A DNA stretch of 64,000 nucleotides from Bosea sp. (in: a-proteobacteria) (lineage in GTDB: Bacteria > Pseudomonadota > Alphaproteobacteria > Rhizobiales > Beijerinckiaceae): the NCBI GenBank assembly GCA_023910605.1, contig JAAVVV010000001.1, positions 1,044,698-1,108,697 on the forward strand, in the 5' to 3' direction. Below, one piece after another: positions 17,880-26,457 of this stretch (positions within the stretch are counted from its first letter, which is position 1; each line of letters opens with the position of its first letter). The position numbers were made by a program, and so were the translations under genes. The notes beneath the pieces were generated by a model that worked only from the letters and a program-made list of their open reading frames with translations, had not been told where the DNA came from and ran no database searches.

Positions 17880-18583
17880 CGGCGATCAGCGCGAAGGTAG
17901 ACGGCGCATGCCGCGCCATCCCGGTCGGCGCGCTCGAGGCTGTGCCCCACTGCACCGGCGCGCTCTGGCTGCCATCCGAGCGCGCCCTCCTGATGTCCGA
18001 CCTGCACCTTGAGAAGGGCTCGTGCTATGCGGCGCGCGGCATCTTCCTGCCGCCTTACGACACGCGCGCCACGCTTGCAGCCTGCGCCCTCGCCATCGCG
18101 GCCTTCGAGCCCGGCCTTGTGGTGTGCATGGGCGACAGCTTCCATGACAGGGCAGGCGCGGCGCGGCTCGACCCGGACGACGCCATGGCGTTGCGGGCGC
18201 TCCAGCGCGGCCGCGACTGGCTCTGGCTGCTGGGCAACCATGACCCCGATGCAGCGCCCGGGCTCGATGGCGATGTCGCCGCCATGCATAGCCTTGGCGG
18301 CGTCTGCCTTCGGCACGAGCCGTGCGCCATCACCGCCGGCGCGCAGATCGCGGGGCATCTTCACCCGGCCGCGCGCATCAGGCTCAGGGGCCGCACGCTT
18401 CGGCGTCGCTGCTTCATCTCCGATGGCGAGCGGGTGGTCATGCCGGCCATGGGCGCCTTCACCGGCGGGCTCAACGTGCGCGACGCCGCTTTCCGTCCGC
18501 TCTATGGCTGTGGGGCCGATGTCTGGATGCTGGGTGAAGGCCGCGTCTACGGCATCAGCCGCTCGCTGCTGCTGGCCGACTGA
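17876..18583 (+). CDS. pdeM: PdeM-type metallophosphoesterase (ligase-associated)
   Basis: This 235-residue calcineurin-like phosphoesterase is of the ligase-associated DNA damage response type (TIGR04123-like). Metal-site motifs are SDLHLEKG (about 42-49), GDSFHD, GNHDP and AGHLHP. It starts with GTG overlapping the helicase stop (GTGA), so it is coupled. Related proteins have in vitro phosphodiesterase activity; the true substrate in repair is not established. It completes the four-part set with the exonuclease, ligase and Lhr-type helicase. Confidence 0.92.
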   Translation: MTAISAKVDGACRAIPVGALEAVPHCTGALWLPSERALLMSDLHLEKGSCYAARGIFLPPYDTRATLAACALAIAAFEPGLVVCMGDSFHDRAGAARLDPDDAMALRALQRGRDWLWLLGNHDPDAAPGLDGDVAAMHSLGGVCLRHEPCAITAGAQIAGHLHPAARIRLRGRTLRRRCFISDGERVVMPAMGAFTGGLNVRDAAFRPLYGCGADVWMLGEGRVYGISRSLLLAD

Positions 18584-18589
18584 GCGCAC

Positions 18590-19054
18590 TCAGCCGCCGG
18601 CTATGGCCGCCAGCATCAGGCAGGCAGCCGCAATCCCCGACAGCGCCAGCCTGAGCCGGCCATACCATTCAGGCACGATGATCCGGCAGGCGAGACCGTA
18701 GTCGAGCAGGCCCAGCGCGACATGCGCCGCAACCAGCCACCACAGGTCTGCCGGTGAGGACTGGAACCAGGCGAACCAGCCGATCAGCGCCGGGATCACG
18801 GAAATGATGAAGTCCCGGTCCGCCTTGGAGCCGCCTTCCTCGCTTTCCTTGATGGCGAGGCCCCAGCGAACCCCGCCCAGGAAGGACAGGATCGCGACGC
18901 CGTAGCCCACGAGCCCGACCCGCATGCTGTCGGCATCCTCGAACAGCGGCAAGGTCACGCCGATGGCGAGGCCGAAGCTCAGGCCCAGAAAGGGCAGGAG
19001 GCCGAGCGCGCCCAGAAGCAGCGGAACCTTTGGCGGGGAGGCGGAGGCTGACAT
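18590..19054 (-). CDS. DUF3429 family membrane protein
   Basis: This 154-residue integral membrane protein has five hydrophobic segments: LLLGALGLLPFLGLSFGLAI, VGYGVAILSFLGGVRWGLAI, FIISVIPALIGWFAWF, LWWLVAAHVALGLLDYGL and LALSGIAAACLMLAAIAGG. The ILSFLGGVRWGLA block and the LLDYG turn are typical of DUF3429 proteins. It is convergent with the repair operon, its stop lying seven bases from the PdeM stop. No function has been established for the family. Confidence 0.85.
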   Translation of the reverse strand: MSASASPPKVPLLLGALGLLPFLGLSFGLAIGVTLPLFEDADSMRVGLVGYGVAILSFLGGVRWGLAIKESEEGGSKADRDFIISVIPALIGWFAWFQSSPADLWWLVAAHVALGLLDYGLACRIIVPEWYGRLRLALSGIAAACLMLAAIAGG

Positions 19055-19209
19055 GATGACCCGGTCTGGCAGGAGAGGCAGGAAAGAGGCAAATGAGACA
19101 AGGTGAGGGCGACGGGTCCAGCCCGAAGGCCAGCCTCCCGGCTGGCATGAACCTCACATAGCGCAACCTGCCGCCAGCACAACCGCCAGCGGCGCGCCCT
19201 GTCCTCGCA

Positions 19210-20007
19210 TCAGTCGCGCCGGAAGATGATCGTGGCGAGCCAGCCGAAGAAGATCGCGGTCAGCGCCGTCATCAGGCCGTAGACGAGCGCCCAGTTGCGG
19301 GCGAGCCAGGCCACGCGCTGTTCGAAGCCGATCTGCACCACCTCGAAGCTGGTCTGCTGCCGCGCCAGCGGAACCTGCCCCGAGAACAGCTCGATCACGA
19401 CCTCGTATTCCCCGGTCGGCGCGCTGGCCGGCAGTTCCACCGCGGCCCGGAACAGGCTCGGCGTCAGGAAGGTCACGCCGCGCTCGACTTCCTGATAGAG
19501 CCGATCCTCGGCCTTGAGGCGGATCAGCGCATTCACGAAGCGCGCTTCGTCATCATCATGCGAAAGCGCGCTGGCAGGGGTGACGAGCCGGTTGCGGAGC
19601 CCGAACCGGAGCCGCCGCGCATCCTCCTCGCTGCCCATCTCGGCGATGGTGCGCGTGGTGTAAGTCGCCAGGAAGGCCGGCGCCTCCACGAAGCGCCTTT
19701 GCTGGTTATTGAGCCAGAGCGGCCCTCGCCGTGCCTTTTCGCGCACCAGCAGGTGCCTGCGTGGCCCGAGCACGGTGACCACCACATCATAAGGATCGGC
19801 CCGCGCCACGGTGCGGCCATCGCGTTCCACCGAGCCGAATACGGCGATCTGCGCGCCGGTGTAGTTCGAGCTGATCAGCACCCGGTGGGTCGAGAGCGAC
19901 GCGATCAGCGTCTCTGCCCGCGCCGGGACGAGGCCTGGCCCTAGGCTGAGCGCGAGCGCGGCCAGCGCCCGCCGCAAGCACCAGCCGAGGGCGCGCGCGC
20001 TGCCCAT
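19210..20007 (-). CDS. TIGR02186-type periplasmic protein, partner of the TSUP exporter
   Basis: This 265-residue protein has an N-terminal signal peptide (LRRALAALALSLGPGLVPARA), a large extracytoplasmic domain (starting AETLIASLSTHRVLISSNYTGAQ, here in parts) and one C-terminal transmembrane helix (LVYGLMTALTAIFFGWLATIIF) followed by RRD. This is the layout of the conserved TIGR02186 family found beside sulfite exporter TauE/SafE-type permeases in alphaproteobacteria. The ATG at 20007 overlaps the permease TGA by one base, which fixes the start and couples the two. I infer an accessory role in anion export. Confidence 0.87.
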   Translation of the reverse strand: MGSARALGWCLRRALAALALSLGPGLVPARAETLIASLSTHRVLISSNYTGAQIAVFGSVERDGRTVARADPYDVVVTVLGPRRHLLVREKARRGPLWLNNQQRRFVEAPAFLATYTTRTIAEMGSEEDARRLRFGLRNRLVTPASALSHDDDEARFVNALIRLKAEDRLYQEVERGVTFLTPSLFRAAVELPASAPTGEYEVVIELFSGQVPLARQQTSFEVVQIGFEQRVAWLARNWALVYGLMTALTAIFFGWLATIIFRRD

Positions 20008-20930
20008 CAGCGCTGCCCCTGCACGGAAATCGAGTAAAGCTCCTCCGGCTGAACCAGAGCTTCCGAGCCAAAGCGGATACCCACCGCCAGCAGCAGCAGC
20101 GCGAGCAGCAGCCTGAAGATCTCGCCCTTGAGGTTGCGCCCCGCACGCGCCCCGAACTGCGCCCCGATCACGCCGCCCACGATCAGAAGGATAGCGAGAA
20201 TGATGTCGACCGACTGGTTTGTGGCGGCATGAAACAGCGTCGCTGCCGTCATGGTGATGAGGATCTGGAACAGCGAGGTGCCCACAACTACGGCGGTCGG
20301 GACGCGGAACAGGTAAAGCAGCGCCGGAACCATGATGAAGCCGCCGCCAATGCCCAGTATCGCCCCGATGAAGCCGACAAGAGCCGCGAATCCGAGGATC
20401 GGGATGGCGCTGGCGTAGAGGCGCGAGCGGTGAAAGCGCACGCGCCATGGCCATTTCAGCCAGGCGGGGTGCTGCCCGGCCCGCAGCAGCTTGGCCGGCG
20501 CGCCTGCCCGGGCCCGCAGCATGACCTTCAGGCTCTCGAACAGCATCAGCCCGCCGATCGCCGTGAACAGGGTGAGGTACGAGATCGTGATCACCGCATC
20601 GAGCTGGCCCGCCCGCCTGATGGCGTTGAAGGCCAGGACCCCGAGCGCCGTGCCGAACAAGCCCCCCGCCACCAGGAACCCGCCCAGCTTGAAATCAAGC
20701 TGCCGTCGCCGCCAGTAGGAGAGCGCGCCCGTCATCGAGGACGCGGCGATCTGCGCGGTTTCCGTGGCGACCGCCACGGCCGGCGGAATGCCGAGGAAGA
20801 TCAGCAGCGGCGTCATGAGGAAGCCCCCGCCGATCCCAAACATGCCAGAGATGAACCCCACCGCAGCGCTCATGCTCAGGATCAACAGCACGTTGATCGG
20901 CATTTCTGCGATGGGCAGGTAGATCTGCAT
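20007..20930 (-). CDS. TSUP-family permease (TauE/SafE-like sulfite exporter)
   Basis: This 307-residue membrane protein has about eight helices and the two internal TSUP repeats. Each carries the GxxxGIGGGF motif: SGMFGIGGGFLMTPLLIFLG in the first half and GAILGIGGGFIMVPALLYL in the second. The ATG at 20930 is preferred to a GTG at 20936. It is followed directly by the TIGR02186-type gene with a one-base overlap. Likely substrates are sulfite or organosulfonates, by family only. No sulfonate metabolism genes are adjacent. Confidence 0.9.
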   Translation of the reverse strand: MQIYLPIAEMPINVLLILSMSAAVGFISGMFGIGGGFLMTPLLIFLGIPPAVAVATETAQIAASSMTGALSYWRRRQLDFKLGGFLVAGGLFGTALGVLAFNAIRRAGQLDAVITISYLTLFTAIGGLMLFESLKVMLRARAGAPAKLLRAGQHPAWLKWPWRVRFHRSRLYASAIPILGFAALVGFIGAILGIGGGFIMVPALLYLFRVPTAVVVGTSLFQILITMTAATLFHAATNQSVDIILAILLIVGGVIGAQFGARAGRNLKGEIFRLLLALLLLAVGIRFGSEALVQPEELYSISVQGQR

Positions 20931-22662
20931 CGGCACGCGGTCCTGCGAGAGGAATGGTCAGCGCCATCCTGACGCATGGTGGATGAACCAATCCCTGCTG
21001 CGTGGCGCCGGGCGGCGCAAGCCGCTTCGGGTTGTCAGGCCGCCCCCTGCGGCAGATGGGCTCAGGTGGTGCGCGGCCGCGCGGGGGGCTTCTGGCCAGG
21101 CTTGGGTTGGGGGTCCCAGCCCTGCGCGGGCGCCGCCACGTCGTTCGCAACCGGATCGAGCGGCTTGGGCTTCCATTCGAGCGAGGCCGTGCGCCCCGCA
21201 GCGAGGTCGACCGGCGTCAGCCGCGCGCCGACTTCATCGCGCTTTTTGGCGGCGTCCTCATCGCCCTGCCGGGCCGCGACGGCAAACCAGGTGTAGGACT
21301 GGGAGAGATCCTGTTCGACACCGAGTCCGCGCCCGAGAAGGATGGCGAGATTGAACTGGCTGTCGCGCACCCCGTGCTCCGCGCCCTTGCGGAAGAACTC
21401 CGCCGCCGCCGCATAGTCAGGCCGGCCGTCGGCCCCTTCCGCGATCAGGACGGCGAGGTTGTGCATGGCCTTGGCGTTGCCGCGCTCTGCGGCGCGACGA
21501 TACCAGCTTATCGCGAGCTTGGCGTCGCGCGCCGTGCCGATGCCCTTTTCGTGCATGTTGGCGACGCGGAACTGCGACGGAGCGTGGCCCGCGGCGGCGG
21601 CGCGTTCGAACAGGCGCAGCGCCAGCTTCTGGTCCCGCGCCATGCCGACGCCGTCGCTGGCCCGCACCGCCAGCTCATGGACCGCGTTTGCATCGCCCTC
21701 AAGCGCCGCGCGGCGCAGTCCGGGCGTGCCGATCGTCGGCGCGAGTTCTCCCAGATTGGTGACCCGTCCGTGCGCCAGCGAGCTGGACGGCGCGGCAAAG
21801 CGCGATGCGTCGGGGCCGAGATCGGCCGGCGGCAGCGCGGCCATCTCGACCGGGCGCGCGCTGCCGGTGACATCCGGCCCGCTCGCCGGCGCGGCGCTGA
21901 CAGCCAGCTCGGGAGGCGGCGACAACATCGAGGTCTGGTCCTTGGGGGGAGCCGGAGCGATGGCGGACGCGGGCGGCGGGCTGGTTGGCTCCGCGGCGCG
22001 CGGCTCGGCGCGGCGCTCGGATGCCGGCGCTTCGGCGGCGCCCTGCTGCCGCGCCTCGCGGGTCGGCGGCGCATCCGGCAGCAGCGTGGTCGCGACCTGG
22101 CTTGCGCCGATGGCGAGAATGATGGCGGCGAGACCGAGCAGGATGGGCTTGCGCCGCTTCTCGAGCGCCTCTTTCAGGCCCATCGGCAGGCCGAAGCGGC
22201 CCTTGGCCTTGGCTTCGGCCTTCTCGCTGCCCTTTATCGCTTCAGCCTCGGCGCTGGCGGCCATGGCGGCCCGCCGTGCGGCGGCGATCAGGCTGGGATT
22301 GATGCCATTAGCCGATGGCGGCGCGGCCGGGCCCGCGTCGCTGCGGCCACGCGGGCGGCCGGAGCCGGGCTCCAGCGGCATGTCAGGGAGGCTGTCAGCC
22401 GGATCGAACACTGGCTTCCGGGCGAAGGCAGGCCCGATGCGCGGGTCCGCAGCGCGGGCCGGCTCGGTCCTGGCGGCTGTCGCCTCTGCCCGCGCAGCCT
22501 GCCCGCGCAGCCTCTGCTGGAGCGGATCCTGGACGCAGCGTGCGCTGCGCGGCGGCGCGCGGCAAATCCTCTGCGACTCGCGCTTCGATGCGCTGGGCGC
22601 TTTCAGCGGTGAGGCTGTCGCCTCTGCCCGCGCTCGGCTCGGCGTAGCGCGCAGGAGCGGTG

Positions 22663-22700
22663 AGGGGTGGGGGTGGGGGTGGGGGTGGGGGTGGGGGTGG
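22663..22700. repeat. GGGGGT hexamer microsatellite (polyproline coding; G-quadruplex potential)
   Basis: Six near-perfect GGGGGT units run along the plus strand inside the podJ-like gene. On the coding (minus) strand in frame 2 they read as twelve consecutive prolines; in frame 3 they would read His-Pro repeats. Because the unit is six bases, copy-number change would alter the linker by two residues without shifting frame. Five-base G runs separated by single T are also able to form a G-quadruplex. Confidence 0.85.
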
Positions 22701-23160
22701 ATAGGCTTCGAGCTGGCTCGGGGAGAGGAAGCGCGAGCCGCCTGCAGACGGGGCGGGCGAAACCGGTTCGCGCTCGCGCGCCATTTCGTCCTCGAGCTGC
22801 GCAAGGCGCTGCACCATCTTTTCAAGCGTGTCATTCACCGCGCCGATCGCGCCGAGGGTGCGCCTGTCGATCGAGAGATGCACATCCTTGAGTCCCGCGA
22901 GGTCATCGCGCAGCCCGCTCAGATCCGGCATGGTTGCGTCCGGAGCCGGGGAGCGGGCCATTGCTTCGGCCACGGCGGCGCGCGCCGCGCGGTCGACGGC
23001 GCTGGCCGTTTCGTCGCGCAGCCCGCCGAGCGAGCGCATCAGGTCCTGCAAGGTCCGCTCGAGGCCATCGTTGGCGACGGTCGCCGCCGGCTGGATGTCG
23101 AGCCGGTCCGCGAGCGCTGCGATCTGACGTTCAAGGCCCTTCAGGCCCTTGGCTTCGGTT

Positions 23161-23685
23161 TCGGGTCGGGACGTTTCCTCGAGCTTGCGGGCCAGATCGG
23201 CGATCATGTCCTCGATCGGCGTGAGGTCCAGCTTCTGGAGGTCCTGCCGGTCGTGGGCTACGGTTTCGGGCCGGGACGATTCCTCGAACTTGCGGGCCAG
23301 ATCGGCGATCATGTCCTCGATCGGCGTGAGGTCCAGCTTCTGGAGGTCCTGCCGGTCGTGGGCTACGGTTTCGGGCCGGGACGATTCCTCGAGCTTGCGG
23401 GCCAGATTGGCGATCATGTCCTCGATCGGCGTGAGGTCCAGCTTCTGGAGGTCCTGCCGGTCGTGGGCTACGGTTTCGGGCCGGGACGATTCCTCGAACT
23501 TGCGGGCCAGATTGGCGATCATGTCCTCGATCGGCGCAAGGTCCAGCTTCTGGAGGTCCTGCCGGTCGTGGGCTACGGTTTCGGGCCGGGACGATTCCTC
23601 GAACTTGCGGGCCAGATCGGCGATCATGTCCTCGATCGGCGCAAGGTCCAGCTTCTGGAGGTCCTGCTCAGCCGGAGCCTGCGAG
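23161..23685. repeat. Five tandem copies of a 105-bp unit in the podJ-like gene
   Basis: Unit starts are at 23161, 23266, 23371, 23476 and 23581, an exact 105-bp period. Copies are nearly identical, differing by a few substitutions; the first copy diverges at its outer edge and the last decays after about 23664. Each encodes 35 residues, five heptads, containing KLDLTPIEDMIADLARK and FEESSRPETVAHDRQDLQ. The low divergence points to recent expansion and extends the coiled coil by whole heptads. Confidence 0.95.
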
Positions 23686-25317
23686 CTGGCCAGCGCTTCG
23701 ATCCGGGCGGCGAGCTTGTCGATCTGCTTTTCGATCCCGGCCGGGCTGCGCTGGGCGAGAGCCTCGATCTGGTCGGACAGCCGGTCCACGCGCTCCATGA
23801 GCTGGGCACCGCCCCGTCCGGACATGTCGTCGAGCTTGAGCGCAAGATCCTCGATGCGCCGCGCCAGAGCATCGGATTCCGGCTGAGTGCGCTGGGCAAG
23901 CTGGTCCAGCTTGTGCGACAGCAGCGAAAAACTCCTCGCGCTCGCCGTTCCGGCCGGCAGGAACCTGGTTGATCGCCGCCGAGACCGTCTGCATCTGGCG
24001 CTCGATCCGCTGCAGCAACCCGTGGCCGATGCCGCTGGCGTCGCGCGTCTCGCGCAACAGCGCTTCGCGCATGTCCTCGATGGCGCGCTCGACCTCGCCA
24101 GCCGGATTGGCGCGCCCGATCTCCTCGCGGACCCGACTGATGTCATTGGCAAGCTTGGCGATCTGGCTCGACAGGTTATCGAGGCGCGGTGCCTGGGAAG
24201 TCCGGGTCAGCGCGTCCTTGAGGCTTGCGAGCTCCTGCACGGCGGCGGCGATGAGACGGGGTTCATGCGCATGCGCGGCGAGGTCCTCGATGCGGGCCCC
24301 AAGGCGCTGGATCTCGGTCTCGACGCGGCCAAAGCGAGTGCTCGGATCCTGCTGCTGCAGCCGCGACAGTTCAGCCTCGATCCGCGCCAGCGGCCGGGCC
24401 AGTTCGTCGAGCGGCGCCGGCTCGCGCATGTCGAGGCGCTGGGCGAGCTCGCGGATGCTGTCTTCGAGGCGCGAGGACGCGGGAGCCGAGGCGAGGCCGG
24501 CGATCTCGCTGCGCAGCTGTGCGAGATCCGCGCGCAGGTCGTTCATCAGCGGGGTCACGTCGGCGCGGCGTTCGGACATACGGCGCTCGCCATGGGGCAG
24601 GCTCACGACGCGGTCCAGATCCTCGCGCAGGTTCTGCATCACTGCGGCGGGCCGTCGGCGGTCAGGTCCGGCCTCCAGCTCGCGCTGTCGGTTCTGGATG
24701 TCGGAAATCGCGTGGCTGAGCCCTTCGCGGGAGAGCGTGGGGCGCCGGCCCGAAGGGGGCTGGGCCACCAGGGTCTCCGCCCGGGAGGCTTCGCCCGAGC
24801 CGCCTTGCGCCTTGCGCTCCACATCGGAGACGCGGGACGATACGGTCTTGATCGCATCGGCGATCACGCTGGTGGCGCGCTCCTGCCGCTCGGCGGAGGC
24901 GCGCTCGGCCGCGGCCATCCGGCTTTCGGCCTTCTCGATCCAATCGACGATGGATTCCAGCGCCGTGGTCGTCTTGGCTTCCGCATCGCGGGTGCGCAGT
25001 TCGAGCTGCGCGGCCTGATTGAGCAGGACGTGGAGGTCAGAGCGGCTCTGGCTGCCGGCGCCTGAAGCGTGCCACGTGCCGCGCTCCATGGCCGCGCCCG
25101 ATCCCGAGCGCGAGAGGCGCTGCAGGCGGCTGCGCAGGTCGTAGCGCTGGGCGTCATGCGCGGGCTGCGTCTCGTGCCCTGACTTGAGCGCTTCCTCGCG
25201 GATGACATGCTCGAGCCAGTCGCTCACGCTCATGCCAGCACGGCGCGCCGCGTCACGTGCGGCCTCGCGCGTGTTCACGTCAATTCCCTTGACGTTCCAG
25301 GGCAGGCTTTGGGCCAT

Positions 25318-25709
25318 CGCTCACTCGCCGCGGGGCGCATCTCCAACCGGTCCCTGACAACGCCCCCCGTCTGGCGTTCTCGCTTTGGGAGGCTGGCGCG
25401 AACCGACGAAGCCGATCAGGATGCTGATGCGAATCGCCGGACGTTCCAGCCGAAGCCCGATGTAGGCAACTTTTTCCGTTTTATGGTTAACAGCGGGTTA
25501 AGAGGTCTTGAAAAACCGTTTATGCGCCTTTATTTTACCATTGCCGGCTGTGGAAAACATGAATTTTGCGCAATGAGTTAACCGCAAGATGACGCCGTTC
25601 AGACAATTTGATAGTGGTCAGTAGGCGTCCGAAATTTTTTCAGACAGGATTTGAGGCGGCGCGTCTTTTTCGTGATCGTTTTTTCCAACCCATTACGGTG
25701 TCATGTGCC
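25318..25709. promoter_or_regulatory. Divergent regulatory region between podJ-like gene and MerR gene
   Basis: This 392-base gap has no convincing gene. Its middle (25470-25590) is A/T-rich relative to neighbours. It contains the CtrA-type box listed separately at 25487-25501 and another TTAACC at 25577-25582. The segment nearer the MerR gene (25620-25700) is also T-rich. It probably contains promoters for both genes; a TTGAAA that could be a -35 lies near 25508. Confidence 0.5.
25487..25501. promoter_or_regulatory. CtrA-type binding box TTAA-N7-TTAA
   Basis: The sequence TTAACAGCGGGTTAA fits the CtrA half-site pair with exact seven-base spacing. Read on the minus strand it is TTAACC-N5-TTAACC, so both extended half-sites are complete. 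It lies about 170 bases upstream of the podJ-like start (25317). CtrA is the cell-cycle master regulator of alphaproteobacteria and PodJ is a cell-cycle-regulated polarity protein, so the site fits biologically. Binding is inferred. Confidence 0.6.
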
Positions 25710-26129
25710 ATGCACGAAGCTTACGAAATGTCATCTCGCGACGAATCCGGCGAAGCCGGAACCTCCGGTGGCGAATGGTCGACGATCGGCGATATTGCGC
25801 GCGATTTTGAAGTGACCTTGCGAACCCTGCGTTTTTACGAGGCGCGGGGCCTGCTGTCGCCACGCCGCGAAGGCATGAACCGCTTCTACTCGGAGCAGGA
25901 TCGCGTCCGCCTCTCCCTCATCCTCAAGGGCAAGAAGCTTGGCTTCACGCTCACCGAGATCCGCGCCATGGTCGCGCAGAACGCGGAGAGCAAGTCCGGC
26001 CTGAAGCTGACGCTTCCCCAGATCGAGGAGCAGCTCAAGCTGCTGCGCAGCCAGCTTTGCGAATGCCAGTCCGCCATCGAGGAGCTTGAGGAGCGCCGCG
26101 ACGTCCTGCTCGGCCCCAATAAGGGCTGA
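25710..26129 (+). CDS. MerR-family transcriptional regulator
   Basis: This DNA-binding regulator of about 139 residues begins with a winged helix-turn-helix typical of MerR proteins: STIGDIARDFEVTLRTLRFYEARGLLSPRR (described in parts) with the RFYE and GLLSP turns, then RFYSEQDRVRLSLILKGKKLGF. A C-terminal coiled coil follows (IEEQLKLLRSQLCECQSAIEELEERR, in parts). It has two nearby Cys but no clear metal-binding cysteine set. ATGs at 25710 and 25728 are both possible. It lies upstream of an acyl-CoA dehydrogenase, and MerR proteins of this kind often control beta-oxidation genes in this group, so it may regulate the operon that follows. Confidence 0.88.
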   Translation: MHEAYEMSSRDESGEAGTSGGEWSTIGDIARDFEVTLRTLRFYEARGLLSPRREGMNRFYSEQDRVRLSLILKGKKLGFTLTEIRAMVAQNAESKSGLKLTLPQIEEQLKLLRSQLCECQSAIEELEERRDVLLGPNKG

Positions 26130-26457
26130 AGAAGGGCTTCAAGCTCCGCTGTCTGCCGTTGGGGCGCTTTCCATACGAATTGCTATGACTTCTGCAGGGC
26201 GGCCATCATCCTGATGCGCCGCCTTTCCTGTGGGCTGCGTCAGCCGGTGGCCTGATCGCAGCGGTTCTGCCCAAGGGCTGGCGTGCCAAGGTATGGCGTG
26301 CCAAGGGCTGGCGCGCCGATTTCTTGCGAGCCAGTCTTTCCATCTGCGGCAAGATAGTTTACATATGAACGATCTGTCGGCCACGCCGCCGCCGCGCCAG
26401 GTCACAGGCCTGAAGCGGCCGCGAGGATTGTGGCCTTGATCCGAGGGAGATTGAGCG
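26130..26457. other. Intergenic region with short direct repeats and a possible leader ORF
   Basis: This 328-base gap precedes the acyl-CoA dehydrogenase. It holds two copies of TGGCGTGCCAAGG (26279-26291 and 26294-26306), 15 bases apart, followed by a related TGGCGCGCC. A 24-codon frame (26365-26439, starting MNDLSATPPPRQ) ends 18 bases before the dehydrogenase ATG; it could be a leader peptide or chance. The dehydrogenase has an AGGGAGA ribosome site at 26444-26450. Confidence 0.4.

Larger units (their letters stand above)
21062..25317 (-). pseudogene. podJ: PodJ-like polar localization factor with Sel1 repeats, interrupted by two apparent frameshifts
   Basis: Joined across two frame changes this gene encodes about 1,415 residues. 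The N-terminus (MAQSLPWNVKGIDVNTREAA, then AGMSVSDWLEHVI) is characteristic of PodJ-type proteins. A long coiled-coil region follows, including five 35-residue repeats, then a polyproline stretch, a basic stop-transfer region with one transmembrane helix (KPILLGLAAIILAIGASQVA) and a periplasmic part with four or so Sel1-like repeats (e.g. ALRLFERAAAAGHAPSQF, AISWYRRAAERGNAKAMHNL). Frame 1 runs 25317 to about 23930, frame 2 to about 22535, frame 3 to 21062. Both breaks need removal of one base: at the A5 run 23927-23931 and near GG 22531-22532. These may be sequencing errors in a working gene or true decay. PodJ organises polar development in Caulobacter relatives. Confidence 0.8.

Noticed and set aside
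23161..23685. CRISPR array
   Set aside because: The repeats are 105 bp, contiguous with no spacers, and lie inside an open coding frame.
21459..23972. An 837-codon open frame on the plus strand opposite the podJ-like gene
   Set aside because: It is a mirror of GC-rich coiled-coil coding sequence. It has no recognisable domain, its repeats mirror the 105-bp units, and the minus strand has clear PodJ and Sel1 features.
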